A stretch of 64,000 nt of DNA, taken from NCBI RefSeq assembly GCF_003160695.1, contig NZ_QGDD01000009.1, positions 1 to 64,000 on the forward strand. The letters run 5' to 3'. Every line of letters starts with the position of its first letter. Within the stretch, counting starts at the first letter, position 1. The notes below the pieces were generated by a model. It saw only the letters and a program-made list of their open reading frames with translations, did no database searches and was not told where the DNA came from. The DNA is from Nocardioides silvaticus (GTDB lineage: Bacteria; Actinomycetota; Actinomycetes; Propionibacteriales; Nocardioidaceae). Position numbers and translations under genes: made by a program. Below are positions 42,527 through 49,729 of the stretch, piece by piece.

Positions 42527-42849
42527 CACTCGGCGGTCAGTTCCTCCACCAGCTCAGGCCAGTCGCTAACGAGGCCCGTGTCCGGCCAGCGCGGGTCCGA
42601 TTCCACCTTGTAGGTCAGGTGCACCCACGCCCATCGGCTGCTGTCTGGCAGCCAGAAGATCACGTCCTTGAGGTGGCGCTTGACGGCTACCGCCTCAACC
42701 CGAAGACCGTGTAGGTCGTGTCCCGGTGGCACTTCCCGCTCGACCTCGCGTGCCAGTTCAGCAGCCTGCTCCTGATCTTCAACGAGCCACCATTCGCCGG
42801 GCAGCAGACTCAGGTCGATCGAGGGAGGCACTCTCCCATGGTGTCGCAC
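42526..42849 (-). CDS. Small conserved hypothetical protein
   Basis: A 107-residue soluble protein. It shows PGEWWLVEDQEQAAELAREV, VEAVAVKRHLKDVIFWLPDS and WAWVHLTYKVESDPRWPDTG, ending DWPELVEELTAE. The Trp-rich second half resembles small bacterial proteins of unknown function that end in a similar WP-T motif. The stop lies at the edge of repeat copy 6, and copy 7 is upstream. Confidence 0.6.
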   Translation of the reverse strand: MRHHGRVPPSIDLSLLPGEWWLVEDQEQAAELAREVEREVPPGHDLHGLRVEAVAVKRHLKDVIFWLPDSSRWAWVHLTYKVESDPRWPDTGLVSDWPELVEELTAE

Positions 42850-42861
42850 GTCGGCGCCGAG

Positions 42862-42938
42862 TGCCCGCTACTGCCGCACGGCGTGCTCGCGGAGCAGCAC
42901 GCTACTGCCGCTCGGCGCGAGCGCTTGCCGAATAGCGA
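42862..42938. repeat. Island hairpin repeat, copy 7 (long form)
   Basis: TGCCCGCTACTGCCGCACGG, GCGTGCTCGCGGAGCAGCAC, GCTACTGCCGCTCGGCGCGA, then CTTGCCGAATAGCG. It is the most complete copy, showing both half-units and the closing TGCCGA-TAGCG arm. It lies between two divergent genes. Confidence 0.8.
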
Positions 42939-42999
42939 TCGCCTGTCGTCAGTGGATGCGCCACAGGTGGACGGTGCGGACACCTGGGAGACTGTGACG

Positions 43000-43296
43000 A
43001 TGGAGGCGAAGCCCGTCAGCGCCTGGGCGCTGGTGGTCGAGACCTGCATTCCGTTCCTTGCTCTCGCTCTGTCGGCGTGGCTCTCGCAGGTCATCTCGTC
43101 GGATGACTGCCTGGGCGGTTGCCCGCTGAGCGCCGACGAGCGTCGGCTCGCAATCGTTCTTTCGTTGGTAGCGGCGGGCTCAGTCGCTTGCGGATTGGCC
43201 TTCGCGATCCGACGCGGTGGAGTCGGAGCGATCTTCCTGCATGGAGCCGTGGGCGTGCTCGCAGTCGCAGTCGTCCTCGTGGGCGAGTTCTTCTGA
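43000..43296 (+). CDS. Small membrane protein, unknown
   Basis: A 98-residue protein with three hydrophobic segments: WALVVETCIPFLALALSAWL, LAIVLSLVAAGSVACGLAFA and AIFLHGAVGVLAVAVVLVG. The loop CLGGCPLSADE after the first segment carries a CxxxC pair. No family is recognised. The stop lies 6 bp before repeat copy 8. Confidence 0.6.
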   Translation: MEAKPVSAWALVVETCIPFLALALSAWLSQVISSDDCLGGCPLSADERRLAIVLSLVAAGSVACGLAFAIRRGGVGAIFLHGAVGVLAVAVVLVGEFF

Positions 43297-43302
43297 CACC
43301 AG

Positions 43303-43345
43303 GTCCGCTAATGCCGCCCGGCGTGCCCAGCTGCCGAGTAGCGGG
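43303..43345. repeat. Island hairpin repeat, copy 8
   Basis: GTCCGCTAATGCCGCCCGGC, GTGCCCAGC, then TGCCGAGTAGCGGG. This is the clearest short form, with CCGCT/AGCGG arms and self-complementary GCCG/CGGC inner arms. Confidence 0.8.
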
Positions 43346-43401
43346 TGGCAATCGCGTTTGGCACGGACGACTCAGGCACTCAGGATGTAGCTGTGGCGCG
43401 A

Positions 43402-44313
43402 ATGCATGCTGACGAACTCGCGGTCGATGCGGATCTTGTTAGGCGTCTGCTGTGGAAATTATTCCCCGACCTGGCGGAGCTTCCGATCCGCCAGGTAAGC
43501 GACTCCGGCTCGTCGAACTCGCTGTACCGCCTCGGGGAGGCCCTGGCTGTGCGCCTTCCTCGCCAACCAGGTGGCGGAGACACCATTGTGAAAGAGGCCG
43601 CGTGGTTGCCGTACTTGGCTTCCCGGCTGACAGTGAACGTCCCAGACCTTGTAGGTGTGGGTGTACCAGGCCACGGTTACAGCGAAGTCTGGGCAGTGAC
43701 GTCGTGGCTTGATGGAAGCGTCCCGCGCGCCCGGCTCCGGGGAGCAGAAGCGGTCGCCCTGGCGCAGGACCTAGCTCGGTTCATCCTCGACTTGCGCCAC
43801 GTGGCGGTGCCCTCCAACTCGGTCGAGGACGCCGCTGAACTCTCAACGTATCGAGGCGCGCCTCTCCCCAGTTTCGACGATGACTTCCGCGGCATCGTCG
43901 ATGCATGCCGCGACCTCAACCTCAACCTCGACCTGGAACAGGTCCTGCATTGTTGGGAGACAGCAACGGCAGCAGCGTCTGAGATCTCGCCGACGACCCT
44001 CTGGTATTACGGCGATCTGCTGGCGGAGAACGTCCTGCTCGACAAGCATGGACGGCTGGCGGCAGTACTCGACTTCGGCGGTCTAGGACTCGGTAACCCT
44101 GAGGTGGATCTTGTGATCGCGTGGGATCTCCTCGATCCCGAGGGACTTGTGGCGTTCCGCCGAGCACTCGGAATCCAGGACGCTCAGTGGAGTGCGTCGC
44201 GCGGGTGGGCTCTCTTCTTGGCTCTGATGACCTTCCCCTATTACGGCTCCTCGATGCCGAACCGATGCGCTTCCCGTCTTGCCATGGTGCACGCCGTCCT
44301 CGCTGACGCATAG
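43402..44313 (+). CDS. Aminoglycoside phosphotransferase family protein
   Basis: A 303-residue APH-fold kinase. Family features are MHADELAVDADLVRRLLWKL, a Gly-rich loop in VSDSGSSNSLYRLG, VRLPRQPGG, and the catalytic loop YYGDLLAENVLLD with Asp near 205. The usual HGD is YGD here. DFGGLGLGNPEVDL carries the metal-binding DFG. The substrate may be an antibiotic or a cell metabolite. The start is ATG 43402; GTG 43393 or GTG 43345 would add residues partly encoded by repeat copy 8. No promoter is obvious. Confidence 0.85.
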   Translation: MHADELAVDADLVRRLLWKLFPDLAELPIRQVSDSGSSNSLYRLGEALAVRLPRQPGGGDTIVKEAAWLPYLASRLTVNVPDLVGVGVPGHGYSEVWAVTSWLDGSVPRARLRGAEAVALAQDLARFILDLRHVAVPSNSVEDAAELSTYRGAPLPSFDDDFRGIVDACRDLNLNLDLEQVLHCWETATAAASEISPTTLWYYGDLLAENVLLDKHGRLAAVLDFGGLGLGNPEVDLVIAWDLLDPEGLVAFRRALGIQDAQWSASRGWALFLALMTFPYYGSSMPNRCASRLAMVHAVLADA

Positions 44314-44338
44314 CCAGGTGTTAGTAGGTGCCGCGCCA

Positions 44339-44384
44339 TCCGCTATTGCCGCCCGGCTTGCGTGAAAGCCTCCTCCGAGCGGTG
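44339..44384. repeat. Island hairpin repeat, copy 9 (degenerate)
   Basis: TCCGCTATTGCCGCCCGGCT, TGCGTG, then a weaker right half CTCCGAGCGGTG. It lies 25 bp after the phosphotransferase-like gene. Confidence 0.6.
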
Positions 44385-44411
44385 TGCGGTACCGCCGCCT
44401 ATGGTCGGTTC

Positions 44412-44975
44412 ATGAGACTCGGTCGATGTCTCGCGGCGCTGGTCGTCGCGACGACTCTCTTGAACGCCTGCGGCAGCGAGTCATCGGACGAAGGCGAGAG
44501 CGATGAGTCCGGCGACGCGCCTGGGCGTCCGCCGACCCGCGTGGTCGCAACCGGTCCGGATGGTGAGGTCGTTCAGTTCACGGACTTCTCGGTGACATGC
44601 CGACCGAGCGAGGAGGAGCAGCCGCCGGCGCAGATCGTGTACGCCTTGGCCGGCTTCGGCGACGCCGACAATCCGAGCAGGCCGAAGGGGCCCGCGATGA
44701 TGATCGAAGCGGCTGACACGGTTGACGGAATGACGGTCGAACTTCCCCATATCGAGGAGTACGGCAACGAGAAGACGTTCGTCAGTGCCTTCATCACCGA
44801 GGTAGGTGACGAACGCGAGATCGCTTCGAACACCGAACTCTCCACTGGTGAGATCGAAGTGATCAGCGCGACCTGCGAGCCGACGCCCCGGCTCGAAGTG
44901 CGGATCGACGGCGTGATGGAGAGCGAACTCTCGGACAACACCGTCACTGTTCAGGGCTACGTGGTCGCGGAGTGA
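44412..44975 (+). CDS. Lipoprotein, unknown
   Basis: A 187-residue predicted lipoprotein: RLGRCLAALVVATTLLNAC (lipobox LNAC, Cys near residue 20), then a Ser/Glu/Asp linker and a beta-rich domain ending VTVQGYVVAE. Stretches QIVYALAGFGDADNPSRPKG and MTVELPHIEEYGNEKTFVSA are not from a family I know. A degenerate repeat-like stretch (GGGACGGCAGCCCGTCG...GCTGCCGAG) follows near 45050-45085. Confidence 0.65.
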   Translation: MRLGRCLAALVVATTLLNACGSESSDEGESDESGDAPGRPPTRVVATGPDGEVVQFTDFSVTCRPSEEEQPPAQIVYALAGFGDADNPSRPKGPAMMIEAADTVDGMTVELPHIEEYGNEKTFVSAFITEVGDEREIASNTELSTGEIEVISATCEPTPRLEVRIDGVMESELSDNTVTVQGYVVAE

Positions 44976-45122
44976 ACTAGCAGGACACGGGAGTCCGAGA
45001 CCCATCGTTGTTCTCGTCCGCGACGGGCAGGAAGGTTCCGGAAGCGCGCCCGGGACGGCAGCCCGTCGTGCGCGCAGCTGCCGAGATCGCGCACCGCACC
45101 AGGACCGTGAGACGTTTGACGC

Positions 45123-45551
45123 GTGCGGAGTGACGGGGAAGTCTCGTGGAGTCCGGCGACTCAGATCGTCATCTCGCTGTGGTTCTCCTTCACGTGCTGG
45201 ACGATCTTCGTAGTGCTCTTGGCGTTCACCACCGAGCGTGACGTCCGACCTGTCTGGGTTCTGCCAGTCGTGGCTGGCGTTAGCTACGTTGTCGTCCTCG
45301 TCGTCCGCTCACTGTTCCACTGGCAACTCAGACGAGTTGACCCGTGGGCGGCGGTCGTGAGCAGCGTTGCGGCAGCAGTCGCTATCTACTTCCTTCGAAC
45401 GGGGCCGGACGGGCCGTTCTGGTTCGCGATCCTGCTCGCGGTCTTGTGCGGGTACATGGGCGGAGTTGGCGTCGCGCGAGCCCGCGTCCGTAGCGGCGAT
45501 TCGCGAGCTAGCAATCGCCGGCTACTGCCGCCCGGGGCGCGCTCGGAGTAG
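45123..45551 (+). CDS. Membrane protein, unknown
   Basis: A 142-residue protein with four hydrophobic segments (IVISLWFSFTCWTIFVVLLA, VLPVVAGVSYVVVLVVRSLF, WAAVVSSVAAAVAIYFL, FWFAILLAVLCGYMGGVGVA). The C-terminal residues RLLPPGARSE and the stop TAG are encoded by repeat copy 10, so the repeat is part of the gene. GTG start without a clear ribosome binding site. Confidence 0.6.
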   Translation: MRSDGEVSWSPATQIVISLWFSFTCWTIFVVLLAFTTERDVRPVWVLPVVAGVSYVVVLVVRSLFHWQLRRVDPWAAVVSSVAAAVAIYFLRTGPDGPFWFAILLAVLCGYMGGVGVARARVRSGDSRASNRRLLPPGARSE

Positions 45552-45553
45552 CC
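45518..45553. repeat. Island hairpin repeat, copy 10
   Basis: GCCGGCTACTGCCGCCCGGG then GCGCGCTCGGAGTAGCCC. GGCTACT pairs with AGTAGCC in a clear stem. It encodes the C-terminus and stop of the membrane gene and lies between convergent genes. Confidence 0.75.
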
Positions 45554-45609
45554 CACTGCGTCTAGATGAGCCGTATCTCAGGTAGACACCCGAGGCCTTG
45601 CCGTTGCAT

Positions 45610-46527
45610 TCAACTGTTCTTGCCTGTGGCGACTCCATGCCAATACTCGGCGCTTTGACTTCCACGAACCGTTACCTCGTCAGGGGTCTGAGGGGCTAGC
45701 CACAGCTGCAGCAGGTAGCGGTCCGGCGCAGACTCATCTTCCTCCGGCGTGTCTAGTTCGCGGCCCTCGTCCATCCCGCTTGCACAGTAGCGTGCGCGAT
45801 ACCAACCGGTCGTGGGCAACTCGATGCCAACGAACTCGTCAAAACTGGAGAGCAGAGCACCCGCCTCGGTGAACTCGACTGACGCCTCCACGACGTCCTG
45901 CCAGGAACCGTCAACGTCAGGTTGGTCGGGATGCCATTCGATCCTGAACGGCACTTCTCCGGTGTGGAGCCCAGTCATCATCGAAAGTTGATTGGGAGCC
46001 TGAGCGCCCTGTAACCCGTTTCGCTGCCCGGCTCGCGTTCCGTTCAGGTCGTCACTCGGCTCGCTTCCTGCGCTGAGGAACATGAAGCCGTAGTGAACCG
46101 GCATGAAGTCGTCATACAGAACCTTCGGATCCCTAGGAGGCTCGCTGATCTCCCGAACGACGGCCGGTGCCGGCTCTAGACCGAGCGAGATCGTTTCCTT
46201 CGCAACAGTCTTGCTCCCGCTGGTGTAGGTGACCTCAACCTCCGTCGTCCCGTTCAACTCGGGTGCGAAGTTCATCGAGTACCGCCGTGAGTTGCCGCCG
46301 CCACCCCGCCTACCCTCGCCGAGCTTTCCGTCTAAACCTTTCATGCGCATTCGGCTCTGCAGGTCTTCGAACAGGTCCCAAGAGTCGTCCGCACCGGCAG
46401 GCGGGTTCGGGTTGGAGAATACGAAAGTCACCCACATCTGACCGGCGGCGATTCCGATCGGCATTCGCTCGAGTAGCCAACCGTCATCGAACGTCACTCT
46501 GAACTGCTCTGTGCGCGGTGTCGCCAT
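45610..46527 (-). CDS. Hypothetical protein
   Basis: A 305-residue soluble protein with no family I recognise. It has no signal peptide. Beta-rich stretches FRVTFDDGWLLERMPIGIAA, MWVTFVFSNPN and NFAPELNGTTEVEVTYTSGS in the first half, and FRIEWHPDQPDVDGSW and PTTGWYRARYCASGMDEGRE in the second, suggest a two-domain beta-sandwich. The end (YLLQLWLAPQ) resembles proteins measured for surface or immunity-type roles only loosely, so no function is proposed. It lies between repeats 10 and 11 on the minus strand. Confidence 0.55.
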   Translation of the reverse strand: MATPRTEQFRVTFDDGWLLERMPIGIAAGQMWVTFVFSNPNPPAGADDSWDLFEDLQSRMRMKGLDGKLGEGRRGGGGNSRRYSMNFAPELNGTTEVEVTYTSGSKTVAKETISLGLEPAPAVVREISEPPRDPKVLYDDFMPVHYGFMFLSAGSEPSDDLNGTRAGQRNGLQGAQAPNQLSMMTGLHTGEVPFRIEWHPDQPDVDGSWQDVVEASVEFTEAGALLSSFDEFVGIELPTTGWYRARYCASGMDEGRELDTPEEDESAPDRYLLQLWLAPQTPDEVTVRGSQSAEYWHGVATGKNS

Positions 46528-46591
46528 GGTTAGACCCTATGGCTGGGAAGCACCATGCTGCAGCGACTTCAATCCTCATGCAGGACGCGAA

Positions 46592-46632
46592 AGCTACTGG
46601 CGCCCCGCGCCTGACTGCCGAGCAGCGCGCGA
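46592..46632. repeat. Island hairpin repeat, copy 11 (degenerate)
   Basis: AGCTACTGGCGCCCCGCGCC then TGACTGCCGAGCAGCGCG. It keeps the CTACTG and TGCCGAGCAGCG elements and lies just 5' of the next hypothetical gene. Confidence 0.6.
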
Positions 46633-46664
46633 GTCCAGCTGTGCCTGCGGTCGTGCCTCGTAGC

Positions 46665-47111
46665 GTGATCGTCCTAAGCAGCGATCCTGACCTGTTCGAT
46701 CACGTGCGGGCAGTTGTCCGGGACGACAACCGGTTCATCAATGTCAGTGATCTAGTGCATTGCGACGGCTCGGCGGCACCGCTCACCAACATCTACCCGG
46801 CGCAGAACGACCCGGTTGACTGGGACGGCTGGGAGCCCGTGCCGGGGATGCCGGACCCGCGCACCATGTCCGCCCTCATCTTCGAATGCAGTTCGGCCGA
46901 GTGGGTCGCGGAGGTGGGCACCCTCTTGGTCCACGGTCGGAGAGCAAGCGATGTTGTATGGGATGGCGAAGTAGAGGCCATCCTGTTCGACAACGGCCGT
47001 GATGCCGCGCAACTGCGCGACGGCGACTTGCTGCGCATCGGCGGCGAGTCTGTCCGAGGAGACGTGCCGCTGCCGGACCGGATCGTGCCTTGGGTCGAAC
47101 AACCAGGCTAA
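46665..47111 (+). CDS. Hypothetical protein
   Basis: A 148-residue soluble protein. The frame is open further upstream, but residues before VIVLSSDPDLFDHVRAVVRD are encoded by repeat copy 11, so the start is placed at GTG 46665. Other stretches are MSALIFECSSAEWVAEVGTL and AILFDNGRDAAQLRDGDLLR. No family is recognised. Repeat copy 12 follows the stop by 55 bp. Confidence 0.5.
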   Translation: MIVLSSDPDLFDHVRAVVRDDNRFINVSDLVHCDGSAAPLTNIYPAQNDPVDWDGWEPVPGMPDPRTMSALIFECSSAEWVAEVGTLLVHGRRASDVVWDGEVEAILFDNGRDAAQLRDGDLLRIGGESVRGDVPLPDRIVPWVEQPG

Positions 47112-47166
47112 GGCTGTCGGGGCGAACGCTTCTTCGTACATGAGATCGACCCGTCGCCGTGAACCG

Positions 47167-47198
47167 CGCACGCTACTGCTGCACCCTGGGCGCACGAG
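47167..47198. repeat. Island hairpin repeat, copy 12 (degenerate)
   Basis: CGCACGCTACTGCTGCACCC then TGGGCGCACG. Only the left half-unit is recognisable. It separates the hypothetical gene from the 49-residue membrane gene. Confidence 0.5.
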
Positions 47199-47234
47199 GG
47201 ACGTCCTCGATGTTCGACCTGCCAGACTTGCCTG

Positions 47235-47384
47235 ATGTTCTCGGCAATCGAGTTGCTGGCACTCGCCATACTCCTCACCCTCGCCTTCTTCGGCACTTTG
47301 TACTTCGTCGTGTTTGCAGCTGTGAAGGCCGGATCACTCGCCGCGCACGAGGAAGCACGCAGGAGCAGTCCTCAGACTGACTGA
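47235..47384 (+). CDS. Tiny single-helix membrane protein
   Basis: A 49-residue protein beginning MFSAIELLALAILLTLAFFG with one long hydrophobic helix running to about residue 33, then a charged tail AAHEEARRSSPQTD. It has an ATG start without a strong ribosome binding site. It may be a small membrane subunit or a toxin-like peptide, but nothing shows which. Repeat copy 13 begins 5 bp after its stop. Confidence 0.45.
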   Translation: MFSAIELLALAILLTLAFFGTLYFVVFAAVKAGSLAAHEEARRSSPQTD

Positions 47385-47388
47385 GTGT

Positions 47389-47431
47389 TCATGCCGCCGT
47401 CGGGCGCGACCTTGCCGAGAAGCGGTCGTGC
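47389..47431. repeat. Island hairpin repeat, copy 13 (last)
   Basis: TCATGCCGCCGTCGGGCGCG then ACCTTGCCGAGAAGCGGTCG. It marks the right end of the repeat series and lies between convergent genes. Confidence 0.6.
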
Positions 47432-47456
47432 CAGGCCGTGCGGAGGACGAACACCT

Positions 47457-48689
47457 TCAGCAGGCGAAAGTGAGCTTCTTTGTCGTGGGGAGGCTGTCGG
47501 CGTCCCCGGCGTAGCGCGCGACGATCCTGCACCTCGTTGTCTTGGCGGGATTGGCGAAGGCAGCGGAGTAGTCGCCGAATGCAGTGAGAGTGGGGGTCGT
47601 GCGGCGCACCAGCCGGAAAGCGGCGCCGTTGTGGCGCTGGAGGTCGACCTGCATCAACTGCTGGGGGTTGGCATTGAAGAGCTCACCTTTGAGGGTGATC
47701 CGCTTCTTCCTCACCGTGGCTCTGAGCGTCGTGTAGGTCGAGGACGCGGCGTTGGACGGCAGCGGCTGCCATGCCGGGGCTGCGTCGGAGCCCGGCCCGT
47801 TGTCAGGCAGTTGCCGGACGCTGGTGCCGTCGGGGCGCGCTAGGAAGAGATCTGGACCGTTGGGGGCGGTGTAGCCGCTGGAGGAGAAGACGATCCAGTC
47901 GCCCTCAGGCGACCAGGCCGGGGCGGTACCGCCCTGGTCCGGTCCGGCGGCGATCGCGGTCTGCTGGGTTCCGTCGCTGTTCATGGTCCAGATCTGGCCG
48001 TTGCGGTCGTAGACCAGGCGCAGCCCGTCAGGGGACCAGTCCGGGGTCTTCTCGGTCGAGAGGGCGCCGGTCGTCGCCGTCAGTTGTCGCTTGTTGTCTC
48101 CGCTGGCGCTCATCACCCAGATGTCCCCGCCTCGCACATAGGCGATGGTGTCGCTGGCCGGGGACCAGGCTGGGCTGTGGCCGGCTGCGGGGAGCGCGGG
48201 ATCGTGGGTGAGGTTCTGCTTGCCGGCGCCAGTGGTGGCGTCCATGACCCAGACGTCGCCTTGGTAGGAGTAGGCGATCTTGGTGCCGTCCGGCGACCAG
48301 GTCGGCTCGACGCCTGCCTGGCCGGACTCGGTGCTGTCTGCCAACGGCGTCAGGTTGGTCAGGCCCGAGCCGTCGGCGTTGACGACCCAGATGTCCAGGT
48401 GCGCTCCGTCGCGGGTGCTGGAGAAGGCTAGTCGCGTGCCGTCAGGCGACCAGGCCGGGTCCTGGTCGCGCGCAGGATTGTTGGTGAGGTTCGTGCGGGA
48501 CGTCCCGTCCGGGGCGACGGTGTAGATCTCCAGGCTGTTGGCGTGATCGGGGTTGGGCGCGACGTAGGCGACGAGCCCTTCGGCGCCGGGCGGTGTCGCG
48601 GTCGCGGGCGAGGGCGGGACGACCGAGCTGGCGGCTATTGCAAGCAGCCCGGCTGCTGTCCCGCAGACAACGTGATTTCGCAATGCCAT
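47457..48689 (-). CDS. Exported TolB-like beta-propeller protein
   Basis: A 410-residue secreted protein. A signal peptide (GTAAGLLAIAASSVVPPSPA) is followed by six PD40/TolB-type repeats, recognisable by PAWSPDGTRLAFSS, PTWSPDGTKIAYS, PAWSPASDTIAYV, PDWSPDGLRLVYD, PAWSPEGDWIVFS and PAWQP, which would close a propeller. A C-terminal domain of about 90 residues contains a Cys pair (TTRCRIV and the terminal FAC). It probably binds something at the surface. GGAAGG lies 8 nt before ATG 48689. Confidence 0.85.
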   Translation of the reverse strand: MALRNHVVCGTAAGLLAIAASSVVPPSPATATPPGAEGLVAYVAPNPDHANSLEIYTVAPDGTSRTNLTNNPARDQDPAWSPDGTRLAFSSTRDGAHLDIWVVNADGSGLTNLTPLADSTESGQAGVEPTWSPDGTKIAYSYQGDVWVMDATTGAGKQNLTHDPALPAAGHSPAWSPASDTIAYVRGGDIWVMSASGDNKRQLTATTGALSTEKTPDWSPDGLRLVYDRNGQIWTMNSDGTQQTAIAAGPDQGGTAPAWSPEGDWIVFSSSGYTAPNGPDLFLARPDGTSVRQLPDNGPGSDAAPAWQPLPSNAASSTYTTLRATVRKKRITLKGELFNANPQQLMQVDLQRHNGAAFRLVRRTTPTLTAFGDYSAAFANPAKTTRCRIVARYAGDADSLPTTKKLTFAC

Positions 48690-48824
48690 GGTGATGCCTT
48701 CCGCTCGATGACGATGTCCACGCACCACCGTCGCTGTCCGCGCTCAAGAAACGCTCAAACGGTTCGGGAAGCCTATGACCCCCGCCTAACTTGTCAAACG
48801 CATTTAGCCTGTTAGCGTAGTCGG

Positions 48825-49412
48825 ATGGCCACCACCGAGCGGAAGCAGGTCCTCCGGTTCGCGGACGGCGGCTGGACCGAGGCGATCGGCGGCCACCTCG
48901 CGCTCGACCTGGTCAACACCGTCTCCTGGCGGCCCGACCCCCACCGAACCGTCGACCGCCTGTCCGACGCCGCAGCGCTGGCGCGCTGGGCCGACTTCGT
49001 CGGGCTCCACCACGCAGCTGTGACCGAGCGGACCGTCGCCGAGGTGCGACGGCTGCGCGAGCGCGTCCACCGCGTCGTCCAGCCGCTCGCAACCGGAGCC
49101 GAGCCGGCGGCCGCTGACGTGGCGGCCTGCCGGCGCCTGCTGCTGGACGCGGTGGGCAGGGCGCAGGTCGTCTCTTTGATGCCGGTCGAGCTCACCGCGA
49201 CGAGCGTGTACGACGAGCTCGCGCTGGCCGCGTGGGCGCTGCTCGAGCGCGAGGACGCGCGCCGGCTGCGGCAGTGTCGAGCGGACGACTGCGGGTGGCT
49301 CTTCCTCGACCGGACGAAGAACGCCTCGCGGGTGTGGTGCAGCTCGGCCGACTGCGGCAACCGCGACCGGGCCCGGCGCCACTACGCCCGCCGGACGGCG
49401 GAGCAGCAGTGA
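48825..49412 (+). CDS. CGNR zinc-finger regulator (ABATE domain)
   Basis: A 195-residue protein with an N-terminal ABATE domain (GGHLALDLVNTVSWRPDP) and a C-terminal CGNR zinc finger: RQCRADDCGWLFLDRTKNAS and CSSADCGNRDRARRHYARR. Such proteins are thought to be transcription factors responding to a ligand. It is coupled to the azlC fragment (stop at 49412, GTG at 49409), so it may once have regulated that exporter. Confidence 0.9.
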   Translation: MATTERKQVLRFADGGWTEAIGGHLALDLVNTVSWRPDPHRTVDRLSDAAALARWADFVGLHHAAVTERTVAEVRRLRERVHRVVQPLATGAEPAAADVAACRRLLLDAVGRAQVVSLMPVELTATSVYDELALAAWALLEREDARRLRQCRADDCGWLFLDRTKNASRVWCSSADCGNRDRARRHYARRTAEQQ

Positions 49413-49695
49413 CCTTCCGCGCGGACTTCGCCGACGGCGCCCGCAAGGCGATCGGCCCCGCGGCGGCCACCCTGACCCTCGGGATCTCGTTCGGCGCGGC
49501 GGCCGCGGCGGCGGGATGGGGGATCGCAGCGCCGCTGACGTTCTCAGCGGTGGGCTTCTCGGGGTCGGCGCAGTTCTCGCTGCTGGCGACCCTGCACACG
49601 GGCAGCGCCCTCGCGGCCGTCGCGTCCGCGGTGCTGATCAACATGCGCTACCTGGTCATGGGGATCGCCCTCAACGACAGCCTCGACGGCAGCAG
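49409..49695 (+). pseudogene. azlC-family branched-chain amino-acid exporter, 5' fragment
   Basis: Residues 1 to about 95 match AzlC: TLTLGISFGAAAAAAGWGIA, FSAVGFSGSAQFSLLATLHT and AVLINMRYLVMGIALNDSL. A normal AzlC is about 230 residues, and the partner azlD should follow. After DSLDGSSRR the similarity stops abruptly, and the frame continues open to 50584 only because it is antisense to the next gene. Both the 3' part of azlC and all of azlD seem to have been deleted. Confidence 0.75.
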
Positions 49696-49729
49696 CCGGC
49701 GTCCGGCTCCTCTGAGTCCGGCGGAGGTC

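Noticed and set aside
37957..47431. Classical integron gene cassettes
   Set aside because: The repeats lack the attC core sites (GTTRRRY/RYYYAAC), genes face both ways and no integron integrase is in the window; only the resemblance is reported.
37761..48700. Prophage or integrative element inserted at the tRNA 3' end
   Set aside because: No integrase, phage structural or conjugation genes are seen, the island lies on the 5' side of the tRNA, and I found no direct repeat of the tRNA end at the far border.
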